Source of the DNA: Onchidella celtica
Lineage: Eukaryota; Mollusca; Gastropoda; Systellommatophora; Onchidiidae
Length of the DNA stretch: 64,000 bases
NCBI GenBank assembly: GCA_963931925.1
Contig: OZ007573.1
Span: 39,475,296-39,539,295 of the forward strand
Direction: 5' to 3'
A program made the translations under genes and the position numbers. Numbering within the stretch: the stretch's first letter is position 1; the number at the start of each line of letters is the position of its first letter. Below are positions 44,192 through 57,044 of this stretch, one piece after another. Below the pieces are notes generated by a model. That model had not been told where the DNA came from. It was given only the letters and a program-made list of their open reading frames with translations, and did not search any database.

Positions 44192-45730
44192 GTCTGTACT
44201 CATATTAACTTGTCAGTGATGAAGTTAACATACATGGACAATGAAAAGATGTGATATGACTGTTAATAAAATGTGTGGTTTGAATCTTCTTTGCTGGTGG
44301 TATCTCACCTGTTGACTCATGTGAACCGAATCGCGAAGAGAAATCAGTTCAAGGATTCACTGACATGGCTTCGGGCCTATGTGTATGATCAATAATAATA
44401 TGTGCTATTTTTCTCATGGTCTCTTGTATTCTATTAAGAAATCCTGGAAGTCTGTGTGATTATGTTGATTGGACAATTTGCTTTGGTCATGACGATTTTA
44501 TTCTTTTCTGTTGTTTTCCAGACTATCCAGCTTTATTCGATTGAAAATTGAAGATCAGGACCTTAATGTTTCAAAAGGTCCAATATTTAATCTTTTTGGA
44601 GCCAATCATAGTCACCAGAGAACAGTACCAAATTTCAGATCACTACATTATATATCTTGATATTTGATGTGATTAGTCTCTCTTTTGGAAACTTTATCCA
44701 AACATTACCCAAAGACTTGAGACACTGCTTATATTTCTACCGTTTATTTCAAAGGGAAATCAAACATACAAACAACAAAACGCATAAAAAGGAGTGCAAA
44801 CACGAAAAAACAACGAACAAAAACAAAACAACCCAGTTTCACAAAAAGAAACAAAAAGCCAACCACACTGGAGTGGAAGAAAACAGATGAACAGACACAC
44901 AAATGACGGTTTATAATTATGTGTACATATTCCCCCCCCCCCCCCCCCCAAACAATTTCAAATTTCTGACGATGTGACTTAATTACTTTGAGCACAAAGG
45001 TCTTCAAACTGAAATCAGATTTTGACTTTCTATCGACGGCATACTATGTATGATCTATGGCAAACCGCTTTCTCTGAGCAACGACTGCTATCACTATGAA
45101 GTCAATAACCTAAATATTTTTTATTTTTTTTTAGTGGCTAAGGTTGCATGCCTCTTCGTCAATGGCGTCAACGAGAGGAAATCATTAACTGAAACAAGGA
45201 GCTATATTGGAGAAAATGAAAAAGCACAATATATTATATTTATTTGCCGGAATGTATTTCTTTCTGCTCGAGCCCAATAAAGCCAGGACAGCTATTTGTT
45301 GAGCCAGTTGCTTTGGTCCTGTACTGCTGGCCATGGAGCAAACGTGTATTGTTGTAGCACAAGAACGTTCCCGAAGTTTCTTTTTGCTGTCTGTATGAGT
45401 TTCATAAAATGTGTCGACAAGCAGAACTTGCAACAAACTGCTCTTAATTTCCTTCATTTTGTGTCAAGCATGATCAACAAAGTAAGCTATGGGTATCTGG
45501 GGATGAACAATTTAATTTGTGGCAATGTAGGCAGCACTTGAAAGAATAAAGTTCCTTCGCACCTTTCATTTTTTTTATGGTGTAAAAAGTTTGTTAAGGC
45601 AGTTCAAGTACAGCAATCGATATTAATATTTTTCTAAACCAAGGAAATTCGTCTTCGAGTTAATTTACGAACTAATTTAACTCATAATTTTGCAGTGATA
45701 TCAGTATTAAGCTATGATTTTATCTTTCAG
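44192..45730. other. Probable intron upstream of the large PARP exon
   Basis: Ends in TATCTTTCAG at 45721-45730, a strong acceptor. A CA-rich tract gives an artefactual ORF at 44657-44890, and an 18-C homopolymer lies at 44932-44949. No gene inside. Confidence 0.5.
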
Positions 45731-45789
45731 ATTTTTCTGAAGCTGCCTGCATCATTTCCAAAACCCCGTTTGGATTAAGCACTGTGCAA

Positions 45790-47794
45790 ATGATGGAGGC
45801 ATGCGCGGAGGAAACTACTCAAGGTGAAAATGCCTCGACGGTTAGTAAGAAAGTTGGTGAGGACTCTTTACACAGCCACATATTCTCTGAACAAGAAAAA
45901 TCAATGTCTAGTTCAAGCAATGCTCATGAGAGCCAAAGAGAAAACCATGCTGAGATGAAGAATTCAGTGAACCACGAAGACCCTTTTAAAACAACAGCAC
46001 GTTATGACGAAATTGAAGAGCAAAATGATAAAGAAGAGGTAAAAGAAGAACCTCAAGGAGCAGGGGAAAGAGGACACACTATTTTGGACAAACCCGTTTA
46101 CCCTGAACACGATGTTGTCAGAAGGCAGCCTATAAATAAAGTAAAGGAATTGGCAAAGCTATTTGCAGAATCTGGGATACTGAAGGAGAAACCAAGACAG
46201 GGAAACACTTCATTGCTTCACTCCTACAGCTCTTCAGATCTATATAGACAACCATCACACGAGCCATCTCCTAATCGTTTCAGCGCTTCAGCCGTTGATG
46301 AACCCAAGCGCTCTGGCGATTCTGTAAATATGCAGTGTCTTGTGTCCAAAGTTATCAAACATAACATTGACATGGAGGAATGGCAGGCTCAGTGGTTATC
46401 TCACTGTTTTGGAAACTTTTCAGGATGTCATGTCATTTACAATCCAAAGCAGAAAAAGGTTTTTTTTGAGGGAACTGAAAATGAAGTTAAAAGTCATGAG
46501 GAGACTTTACAATGGGAAGTGATTAAAATGAAGCATGAAAAAATTGAAATAAGCCCTAATGTATACTCACTGATAAATTCAGAGAGAGGCAAAACATATC
46601 TTGACAACTTGGAATCTTCTGAATTGAATGGAGCAAAGGTATTCTGTTGTGAGAAATCAGTAATTGTTGTGGCGGAAGAAGATCACATCTTAAGTCCAGC
46701 TGTGGACAAAGTGAAGGAGAAACTGAATTACAAAGTCAAAAGAACATCGAAGACGGCACTGCCCAGTGACAAACTGATAATGTTTCAGATTAAAGAAGAG
46801 CTTGCTTTATTAGTTAAAATATCTTGGAATGATAAAGATATTTATGTGGAAGGGATCCGTGATGATGTCCTAATGGCAATGAAAGATATAGAGCATTTGC
46901 TTAAAGAGTATGATGGAGATGCAAAAACACAATCCAAAGGTATGAAGTCACCGAGGAATGAGAAATTAACCAAATGTTGGGATCTGAGATCAGAATTCGA
47001 GAAAAAGGAAGATCTGATGCTGATAGCAAAAGGTTTTCATTCTGAAGAAGTGAGAAAGAGCATGGATCATTTTCAAAATAAAAATAAATGTCTTGTCACT
47101 GTAAAGTTTACAGAGTTCGAATCTTTCATATTTAAGCCAACAAACCAAAAAACGCCAAAGAAATCACCATGGCCTTTAAAATCGGAAACTCAGAGAGGAG
47201 TCAAGGCTGGCATTCTGAACTCTGACAAGGTAAAACTGAGTCTTACACCCACGTGTCAGATAGTTTTGAAGTCATACGGGGACATTGTTCAAGATACCTC
47301 GGATATTTTGGTGTGTATTTTGGACCCAGATGTGGACTTGAGAAAGACACGGGTAGGTCTAGCATTTAACAAAGCTTGTCCATCTTTGTCTGAGCGTCTG
47401 AAAGCAGAACAGGAAGCTCATCCATCAGATGTTGTGCTCACAATAGACGGGCCATTTCGAGGACTCCGTTGCCAAGCTATCTGCTTTGTAATTCTTACTC
47501 CCTGGGAGTCTACTACATCACCAGCCTATCTAGACAGTGCCATCAATAAAGTGTTTGCAGAAGCAGCAGTTTTGGGTGCACAATCTATGGCATTTCCAGC
47601 ACTTGGTTGTGGTAAACTACTTCAGTTTCCCCCTTCCCATGTTGCCCAGATTGTGGTTTCAACCATGAAGTCTATAATTCCTGAAAACCTTCCAAATAAA
47701 ATTACATTTCTGGCACATGATCCAGAACTCTTCAAGGACTTGAAAGCTGAAACCTCTCAGAACTTTACAGTTATGACTCCTAATTATGCGGTGA

Positions 47795-47831
<37 letters not shown>

Positions 47832-48874
47832 CGATGAGGGAGAGTCTAGCTCAAGTGAAGGTGATGATAATGGTGACCGTGATGAAAAATATTTCTTGCC
47901 AGAAAGTGGTGATTGGAACATATGTATAACGACAAGCAGAAAAGATCTAGACAATATGTGGTCAAAACTGAAAGAGTTTATTACGCAGAACTGCTTGCAC
48001 ATTGAATATTATAATCAGGACACCATGGAATATTGGCCCCGTGAATCCCGAAAGGAGATTTTTAAAGAAGCTGAAAAGCTGCCATTGAGGATTGAGATGT
48101 CACAGCATAAAAAAACTCAAAAACCTGGATATTCCATAAAAGGAGAGAAAACAGCTGTGTTAAAAATGAGAGGTTATATCCACCAGGAATTTCTGGAAGT
48201 GTCTCAGTCTGTTCCAAACAGAAGAATGAATTCACAACAAGCCCCCAAACGTGGCACTGTTGAATTTATGAAATACGCAGCAACTGCCGACGAACTATTC
48301 CCTTCATACTGGACTTTAAACAAATCAAAGAACTTTTGGAGAACCATGTTTACAAATGCCGTTATCAAACAATTGAAGATATTGAAGAAACCTGAGGGAG
48401 ATGAGTTTTTGGTGACAGTTGACTCAAAAACTAAAGCAGCAATAACCATGCTCATTCACAAAACCTTTGACACTGAACACATAGGTCGTGGAGCAGATGC
48501 CAGAGATTTGAACCACAGTGACATCGGAGTTATTGACATCAAACGTGTTGAAAATCCCAAGTTATTTGAAACTTATCGTTCTCGCAGGAATCTTCTCTTT
48601 TCCCATATGTCTCAACTGGGGAAAACATGTCCTGATATTAAAAAATTGCCTGGCTCCAAAGGTGGGGTGGTGACAACAGAACTACTTGATGATTTCATGA
48701 AGGAAGAATTGTACTATGAGATAAATGAACATTATTTGTTTCATGGCACCAAAGACAGCCTTATCCCTGCCCTGGTTGGTAATGGTATTGACCCCAGAGT
48801 GTCCAGTGAGGCAGCCATGTTTGGGAGGGGCATCTACACTGCTGAGAAATTCGCAAAATCAGATCAATACACAG
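45790..48874 (+). CDS. Macro-domain ADP-ribosyltransferase (PARP14-like), large exon
   Basis: The predicted protein (1125 residues with the two later exons) would attach ADP-ribose to targets using NAD+. From the ATG at 45790: an acidic, probably disordered N-terminus (1-180); KH-like repeats similar to those of PARP14 (about 190-470); a macro domain (about 484-650) that keeps PALGCGKL but has VCILDPD where VNAAN-type residues normally bind ADP-ribose; an Asp tract from a GAT repeat (about 669-683); a region of uncertain WWE/KH type (708-807); then the start of the catalytic domain (about 838 onward) with the triad His985 in YLFHGT and Tyr1016 in GRGIYTAEKF. The exon ends in phase 1 at GT 48875. 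The open frame extends upstream through the acceptor at 45730, so a longer N-terminus is possible; alternatively the upstream exon is untranslated. Orthologues act in stress and antiviral signalling; that role here is inference. Confidence 0.9.
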
Positions 48875-51128
48875 GTAAAGCTAAGCAGATAGATTTGCTA
48901 TAGAGCTCTCTAGTCTAAATCTTCATCTGCGGTTGAAGTCAACAAACGAGATTGATTTTGGTTGGATGTTATTTAAAAAAAAAAACATTGTCAGTGAACA
49001 CAAAAGGGGAAAGAGCAAAAGGAATACTTTTGCTATATTAAACGAAAGGAAATGAAGATACCTATTAAATAGATAATATTTTAAAGGCTTTTTACCCACA
49101 GTGACCAGTAGTACTATATGTGCTATTACATTGTAGCCCAATTACGGCACATTGATACTGCTAAGAGTATTTTAATTGGTCTCAGAATTCACGGATGTGC
49201 ACAATACAGAGACATGCTGCCATTATACTAGACTGTACATGGGGGGCTCCGCGGCCCTTACAGTAGTAATGGCAAAACACCACTCGAGAAACTGATCATT
49301 GCTAATTTGCAGTAGATTACTGCCTTTATTTATTCCTGTACATTCAAGAGGACGATTGCTAATTAGAAACAAAAAGTGTAGATCAAAATTTAAACATGTA
49401 AATGATTATTTTCCTTGACTAATCCATTGTGGACAGAAAATTTCACCATTCTCTTTTCGGTAAATTAGATCTATCCTATATTTGAACGAAAGAAAAATAA
49501 ATGAGAATGAGATCTATTGAAGAGACTGAAAGAGACAGCAGTATGAGTGAAAGCTGGTCTGACAAAAATTAGAGAGGTGAAGAAAAACAACACAGCAATA
49601 GGGTGTGGCGCATGATAGTGTGGGTGAAAGACAAGAGGAAAGCAGGGCACAGGAAGGGAGTGAAAAACAACAGTAGAACAAAAATGGTTTATGCATATTC
49701 GCACGTTCAGATCAAAGCCATCGTATTTTTTTTACTTATATATTTTTTTTATAATCCATCCCTTTTCTTTTCTTTCACTGTGGGTATGTGCCATAAAATA
49801 TAAACGTTCCAGAGGCCGAAAGCGTACGTGTTTTTAAATTGGTTGTGTGTTTAGGGGTTCTCAAATACAACTTTTTGTTTTTTGCCAACTTTTGTCTTAC
49901 AGCTGGCCCTACTGCGACTCACCGCCCATATATCTGCATTTTGTTTTGCCATTTTAGGAAAATGGCGGCCGCGCCCCACAACTGGGTTTCACTTTGCTTG
50001 CTGCGAAACATAGGGGGTGCGCAATCTGGTATATATTATGACGCTATTCCAGTGTGAAATATTGTAAGACAAACAACCATGACACATGCACAACCCAGTA
50101 CATTGAACTGTCAATTTGTTAGCCATTGATGTTTTCTTAAATTGTATTGGGGTTCAGAAAGTCGTTAGTCAGTTACATTCTGATTAGACGTCTTGGACAT
50201 CTCACTGGCTTACCCAGTAAAAAAAAAAGTTCTTCGTAATACATTTTTTTCTTTCATCCTACCTTCACGAAGTTGCGATGTAAATTATTATAATATTATG
50301 CTGAAATCAGAACATTTGCAAATCAGATTACATGAATGTCAAGTTTTAATTAAACTCAGTTGTAAAATAATGCGAAATAATCATTGAAAAGTCTTTTGCT
50401 GCACATATTCCAGAATCTGCTTCTACTTATTAAAGATTTCTGGCTAATGCAATGATAACCTACTCTTTCAATGTTTTTAATAATGCCCAACATCAGCAAG
50501 TTTTCACAGTCACGCAGTGATATGTCTGTTCATTATAATGGAGACTGAGAGATTGGCCATTCGTAAGATTATAATCATATCTTGTGATGGTCCGATCTAG
50601 TTGTGGAACACCTTGACAATACTCTTTAGAGTGGGAGCTTGCCATAAATCGCTATAAATGAAGAAGGCCGTAATAACATTATTGGTTTCTCAGTGCTTCT
50701 CGTTCACAATACAAAAGATGAATGATAAAATCTATGTATATTCTTAGGGTTTTCCTTAGACATCTTATATTACATTCTTGAAGCGGAACATATGGAAAAT
50801 GGTGAAAATTAGTGAAATTGCAAACCAAAACACCATCGTTCAATGAGAGTTCACTGCTAGGTTTTGTCAAAATATATCTTTATTACTATCTGTGGGCTAG
50901 AACCAACAGCCCTCGTGACCAATACTTGCTGAAAAAAGGTCAAACTATGCCAAAATAGAATGTGCGGGGATGGACAGTAGGGGCCAGAAAAGAAAAGCAA
51001 AGCGACTGGTGACTGTAAAATAGTGACTGCTGGCTACAGACTTTCCATCAGTAGAAATATTCACCTAGTTTATAACTTTTCTACTTCTCCCAAATGGTTA
51101 CATATATAATATATATTTATCTCTTTAG
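48875..51128. other. Intron of the PARP gene
   Basis: 2254 bp from GTAAAG to TCTCTTTAG. AT-rich, with poly-A and poly-T runs; no nested gene or element recognised. Confidence 0.8.
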
Positions 51129-51242
51129 ACCCCACGACTCAACGCTCCCCTCCAGGTACAAAGCTGACCATGATTTTGTCTAGGATATTGCTGGGCAATG
51201 TTTTCCTTTGTGATGAGAATCACGAGTCTGTTGCATCTAAAG
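51129..51242 (+). CDS. PARP gene, second catalytic exon
   Basis: Completes the split codon after SDQYT and encodes DPTTQRSPPGTKLTMILS then RILLGNVFLCDENHES. This is the strand and loop that follow the active-site Tyr helix in PARP catalytic domains. The exon is 114 nt and keeps phase 1 at both ends; its donor is GTAGGT. A second acceptor 27 nt downstream (CCCCTCCAG, exon from 51156) would also keep the frame and drop nine residues. Confidence 0.85.
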
Positions 51243-53348
51243 GTAGGTATACCATTTGGTTTGGCTTTCACAGCTCACTGTTTAGCTACACCTTGTCATT
51301 GTTAATTGGCCTCAAAACTTTTGACATTCAGTTTTCGTGGTGTGCAGTAATACGGTGAGCTGTCACTTTGATAAAGGAAAAGATTTATGTCCTAAATCAG
51401 GAACCTTATCTGCTTGAATTTCAGGATAATGGTAAAAAGTACAGCCTAACTTCCTCAACCGCTAAGATTCACTAGAATTATTGCAGCAAGATACTCAGTT
51501 TGGGAATTCTATATTTTTTAACCCTGGGAAGGCTTTACATTCCGAAAGAACATTATACTTTTATTTATTTGTCATTCTGTTAGAACTGTTGTAGAATTTT
51601 CTTCATGTCTTGCTAACGCGGGGCTTTGCATTTTCTTAAAAACTGAAATGGCGACTGGATATCTTAAGCAAAATATTCAATGCCAAAACACACACACATA
51701 CACACACGCGAACACACGCACGCGCGAGCACACACATATATAATGAATATCTGGAGGTATACAAAAATATTTGAACACAACAGTGTAAAGAAGGCTGTAT
51801 GTACGTTGTGCTAGATTTATACCTGCTTTCATATGTATAGTCTGATATTCTGGGAGGATATTTAGAAATAGCGCATTGGTGAAAATGTTTTGAACAGCCG
51901 GTATAATTACCTGAAACAAAAAAATGTTATCTTAGACCGAGGTAAACTGGAAGAAATCTCAGATGGAGCACAAGGTAACCGTTCTCTAATGCAGTGAGTG
52001 ACAACAGGAGAGAAAGAGTCGTATTATTAGTGTGGTGGATCAGTAAAATTTTCAGTGTACCAAGATGTTTCCAAGTTTCGATGGTAATAGCACCCAAAGA
52101 ATTTGTAAATGACAAACAGTAAAGGGAAAATATTATCTATAATAGAGTAAACTCACAAACAATGAAATGATGCACAATATGAAGAAAAGAAAATAACAGA
52201 ATTTTCGTTCCCAACATGTGGCCAGTTTCCCAAGGAAAGTTTATTTTGATGATGAAAATGCCAATCAATCAAACCTTATCCTAATCCTAAACCTAAACTT
52301 ACCCCCCCCCCCCCAAAGTCCTCTACGTAAATAAAGGCCAATTTCGTCACATTATGGGTCAGATAGGACTTCAGTAAACACTGCCTGCAGGCACTTATTT
52401 CGAATGGAATCCATGCCACAAAAGCATTTAAAGTAAAGAATTGAGATGTTTCAAGACTCTCAGCTGTACATGCCTCTCTGGAAGATCTGAGTTCCAAAGT
52501 AAAACTACCATTTCCAATTTGCTCAAGGCTATGAATTTGCACTCTGAAGTTAAATGTGCTTACAACCCTGATTACGCGATAATCTTCTAAAAAGCAGTTT
52601 CTATTGGTTTCCAATCATAGAGTTAGATAATGACCACTGTGAATGTCTCTTCGCCAAACCATCTTTTAAAGAGGATGAAGTGATCAAGGCATTATAAGCT
52701 ATTGTTGAAATTATCATATATATATAATTCTCCCTGCTTAAACAGTTAGAGTGCCAGTCATGCCTTTCAAGATTGCCTTTTTTGGAGGGCTTGCGTGGAG
52801 AGAGATTAGATTTCAATGCCACTGGCAGATCTTTTGTTTCCCCTGTTCTTGATTCCTCTCTGGTTTCTTGTTGCTTGTGCTTTTTCTTTGTGTTCCTTCT
52901 ATCTTGTTCTGTTTTTTTTTTGTTTTTTTTGTTGTTTCCTGTTTCTGGTCCTTAGTGGGCACCAGATAGTTTAGAGAGAAGAAGAAGAATAGGAGGAACA
53001 AAGGCCTTATATATTTCTAACTCCCGCGTCCCTCGGGGGATTTTGCCCGTTGATTTCAATGACATTTTTTGCATCTTGTTAATAATACCAAAGAAAATAC
53101 AGGCAAACCACAAGATCTAAAATGCACTAACTGTAGTAAGTGGAGTGGAGTGGAGTGGAATAAGTTATGATGGACAGCTGAAGATTTATGAAGATGGTGC
53201 CTAATGAAGATGCCGTGCATTGTCCAGGGGCTCTTTTATGAAAATATAACATTATTACTGTCTCACAAACTGTCTGAAGATTAATTGTTAAAGATACGTC
53301 GTATTGCCAAAAATAAATAAATATTTTTATTGTTATTATATCTCACAG
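51243..53348. other. Intron of the PARP gene, with one repeat
   Basis: 2106 bp ending in TATCTCACAG. A CA/CG-rich microsatellite lies at about 51688-51740, a 13-C run at 52302-52314, and the relative of the LTR-nested repeat at about 52826-53080. Confidence 0.75.
52826..53080. repeat. Relative of the repeat nested in the Mag-like LTR
   Basis: The block order matches 19775-20147: CCCCTGTTCTTGATTCCTC, a long T-rich tract, an A/G-rich middle, then GTCCCTCGGGGGATTTTGCC and a TTTCAATGACA block. The copies are well diverged. Lies within the last PARP intron. Confidence 0.5.
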
Positions 53349-53527
53349 GTAGTAAAAAACTAACACGACCACCATGTATGCACTGCCAACAAGACAAATG
53401 TGGCTGCCCAAATCAAACTCTGTATGACTCTGTCATGGGTGACGGAAAGTGGATTTTCAGAGAGTTTGTTGTCTATGATAGAAGCCAGTGCTATCCTGAG
53501 TATGTAATTAATTATGTACGTGTTTGA
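53349..53527 (+). CDS. PARP gene, last exon
   Basis: Encodes the end of the catalytic domain: GSKKLTRPPCMHCQQDKCGC, then LYDSVMGDGKW, FREFVVYDRSQCYPEY and VINYVRV, with TGA at 53525-53527. By alignment of FREFVVYD...YPEYVINY with tankyrase AEYVIYRG...YPEYLITY, Glu1105 occupies the third triad position (Glu988 in PARP1). Four cysteines (C-x2-C-x4-C-x-C) form a compact cluster in the preceding loop, possibly a metal site, at a place different from the zinc site of tankyrase. Confidence 0.88.
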
Positions 53528-53769
53528 AAGAGTGGCCATCTATAAGAAAGAACAACATCTGAACATTTTGATTAAAACAGACTGACAATGTTAAAGGTCA
53601 CATCACTTCACTTGTCCAATACTGGACTTGGTATTTGATAATTATACAGTGCCATGTTTTACCTGCTTTAAGCATGTTATTTGGAATGTTCATAATTATG
53701 GTGGTTTGCACACTGAAATGGATTGTGTGAATATAATCAAAGCTAAATTTTAACTTCTCTGAAATTTTG
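53528..53769. other. Probable 3' untranslated region of the PARP gene
   Basis: AT-rich sequence directly after the stop; no confident polyadenylation signal chosen. Confidence 0.35.
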
Positions 53770-56690
53770 CTTGTCATATTCCTGTACAAATAAAAAGGTA
53801 TACAAGACTTCATGTTTCGGCATAGCTACTTTGGTTTTGACAGGTGTATTGTTTTTAGTAAACTTTCAGTGTTGTATATACGTTTGAGCAGTTTTAGTGG
53901 AAATCTGTTGTTTGGAAATTTATAACTGTTAACCAGAGCTTGTAGTGCCCTTTCTTTGTGTTACATTTTGTACCCCATTATGATTATTTGATAACTTCCT
54001 TTTTTTTTTTCTTCAATGGTCTATATCATTTTTGTGATATTTAGAAGATGAGCCACGATTATAATAATTCAAAATGTAAGTGGCAGTTTTGTTCTTCACT
54101 ATTTAAAATTGTATAACATTGGTATGTCACTGAATAATGCATTTGCACCTCTTTCTCAAGATGTATTTTTTATTGCAATACCAAGGGATGGGTGATGTAG
54201 GACTGAGATAGGAGCCTAGCCCTTTTTATGGAGTTTTGCTTCTTGAGCACCGACATTAAATATTGCTTGATCTAGGTCCCCAACCATTCAGAGTTATCTG
54301 TTGTCGAGCGTAATTGTTTAGAAGTGGTCATTTCAGTAATAATCATGAGTGGCAACACTATAATTATATGTGATGCTTTTGTAAGCAAAACGCAGTATGT
54401 TGATTCTCAGTGTGGGTGAATTGTTGAAACGCCTTCCGGTAATGTGGTACTGCTTCTGTTCAGAATTGAATACTGCTGAGCTATGGTAAGCAGAGCTATC
54501 CGGCAAATTTTCTCTGTGTGCAGATTTGTATCTGAAAAAAAAAAACCATGAGCAAATAATCTCAGCTTACATTGTCTTTAGTGTTGCAGTACATGTTTAC
54601 TGAAAGTAATTTGTAAATGCAGGAATTAGTAATTAGGCAAGACTGAAATTACAAATTTGCTAAATTAATGGCCCACATTTCTTGTCATTAGGAAAAACTT
54701 GGCCTGGCTGCTGATAATGTGGATAGGATTTGTCTTACTTTATTACGTTATTTTCCAGCCGGGGGAAAGACCTCTTGGTGTACTCTCTCGATATGAAATA
54801 TTATCCTATGCATGTGATTGTGTATGTGTGTGTGTGTGTGTGTGTATGCATGCGTGCGTGCGTGCTGATCACGCTTTAACCTGCCATTTTTTCCTTTTAT
54901 ATGCTTTGTCTACATATTGTCATTGTTTATAAAATAATTTTAATCATGATTTATATAACTCCAGTTTCCGCCTGTTTTAAGGAAATTGATTACATAATTA
55001 TGAGGGTTATTTACATAATTACGTTCCTACCATTAGGAAACAGTGATGAAAGAAAGAACTCCGGTGTCAACATTTGGGCTCATCCAGTAATCAGAAAATC
55101 AAAGCTAGTGAGGCTAACACTAACAGTTAGTTGACCGAAGAACTGTCTATTGAAACCAAAATTATGTATCGTGATCCACCAACCAGCAGGTTTCCTCGAA
55201 GTGCCTGACCTAAATATCTCCGGTATTTATATAACTGAAAATTTTAGCTGATTACAATTATTATGATGAAGGATTTTAATGCAATTAACTTGGTATACAT
55301 TTACAAGATGAAGTCTTATTATTATGTTATGTCATTTGATAGTTATTAAATTTTTGCACTCATTATACTTCTCATGAAGATAGCAGTTTTTCAGATCACA
55401 GTAGATGGTTGTTTTATTCGATTTTGGGGGTGGGGGGGGGGTGGGGGTGGGTGGGGAGGGGGAATTTAAATCTACAGTCTAAGCAAAAATGAATATAAGC
55501 CATTCAGTCCAGTAATATAGTTTATATTAAAGACCCATTGCTGAATATGGATTAACAAGTGATACTGGAACCACTATTTTAAGTCTAGGCAAGGGAGGGG
55601 GGCAAAAGAGATGCCCACCCAAAGAAAGGAGGGGGGGGGGGAAGATACTTCAGTAGAAGTGCAAAAAAGCATGATTCGCAATGAGGTATATATTTTAGTC
55701 ACATGGATTAACCTTATGCCATCATCAATATCACTATTGAGTTGTGTTTTTTTTTTCTTCGTCTGTGTTGACTAGCAGATAATTAATTTCTGAATATTGC
55801 AACACCACCTCTTTATCTATTTCACGTTTGAATGGTATGTAATATAATTATATTATATAGTAGTTGGCTCCTGGCCTGGCACCATTTTCTCGAACATGTA
55901 AAACTATTTTATGTAGATATTCACCAGGTTATTTAAGTTTAACTTGGGAAATCACAGGCCTGGTCATTTATATAATTTCCTTCCGAATTTACTTACAGAA
56001 CGGTGACGAAATGGTTAATGCACCAGAAACGCCACAGAGAAAAGCCGAATATCATCTCGCCAATATTATTTTAATGTTTAATTCCTGTGTGCTTTATTGC
56101 ATAACTTCCTTATTGTTTGTTTCAAATGCCGAGCTTTCAAGTAAACAACCTTTTCTCTCTGTATTTATTTTAACTTGATATGACACAGCGTATGTATATG
56201 ACTCATGGCTAAAGAGGTTACGATGAATAATGTCATGTAGGCATACAAACCTAAATGTTCATTGTACCCAGATATAGCTGATACATTTTTATTATGATGA
56301 AGTTAAAGGATTGTTATTTGCATGCTCCATGTGTTGCCCTTTTACCAGAGGTCTAAATTAAGAAGAACAAGTGCGCTTCCAAGAGACGATCGTGTGTTAT
56401 GCAAACGTGTTTTACTGAGAGCTCCACTAGCGTGAAATCACATTCTCTGAGGTGCAATGTTGTTCTGTGAGCAACCGTGATTGAAGGGAAGTAACCACCG
56501 TTGGGTTATCGAATATGTCGATGGTGAAGAGAAGTCATGTCATGTAGAAGATGTATCAAAACTGTCGTTCTCTCAGTTTGTTATCGTAAGAGGCAAAGTA
56601 TACTATGTCAGTTGAGTGTCATTCTTATAAAATTATCTATTGCTTAACTTCATACTTGATGTTTGGTATGATAAGCGCAGTCTGTTTTTC
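53770..56690 (+). repeat. Long repeat, copy B
   Basis: Starts near GCTTGTCATATTCCTGTAC and parallels copy C (57045 onward) block by block: GCATAGCTAC / GCAAAGTTGC, GTTTGGAAATTTATAAC, GGGTGATGTAGGACTG, CAGTATGTTGATTCTCA, TTCACCAGGTTATTTAA, and the AAGATGTATCAAAACTG block near 56560. Ends near 56690, shorter than C. No conserved ORF. A G-rich tract at 55426-55462 is private to this copy. Confidence 0.8.
55426..55462 (+). other. G-quadruplex-prone tract
   Basis: About 37 bases with at least five runs of three or more G separated by single T or A. This is a strong G-quadruplex candidate by pattern. Confidence 0.6.
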
Positions 56691-56869
56691 TGAATCTGGT
56701 GTGTTAATCAGGCAGACCATGAAGAAAAAACAACAAACATCCAGCTTCCTCATTCTTCAGGAGGGTTTGGATAGGGGTGGGTTGGGAGAGGGGTGCGGTG
56801 GCTAGGGCATGTGGCTCAAGTTAGAACGCTCTGTATGAAATAGTGAATGAAAACACAGTTGATCCACTC

Positions 56870-57035
56870 TAGATTCTCTCTCTGTCACTCTCTCTCTCTC
56901 TTTCTTTTTTATGTCTCTGTCTTTCTTCTATTACTCTTTCTCTTTCTGTACGGCTGGCACTGTTAAAGCAGAATTGATTTTTTGCCTGGTGAATTGCTGT
57001 TCCATGAGAACGCAGAAGGCTCAGTTTTGACCAAT
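56870..57035. repeat. Edge repeat with CT microsatellite (inverted copy at 63760)
   Basis: The CT-rich tract plus TTTTATGTCTCTGTCTTTC, TACGGCTGGCACTGTTAA and TGAATTGCTGTTCCA matches 63760-63900 in reverse complement. Confidence 0.7.
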
Positions 57036-57044
57036 GTGATGTGA

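Noticed and set aside
45784..45789. GTG at 45784 as the PARP start
   Set aside because: Nuclear genes of animals rarely start at GTG; the ATG at 45790 lies two codons downstream, and the frame also stays open upstream to a splice acceptor.
48875..48903. PARP protein ending at the in-frame stop at 48901
   Set aside because: That reading runs into an intron; the GT at 48875 joins in phase to exons encoding the rest of the catalytic domain.
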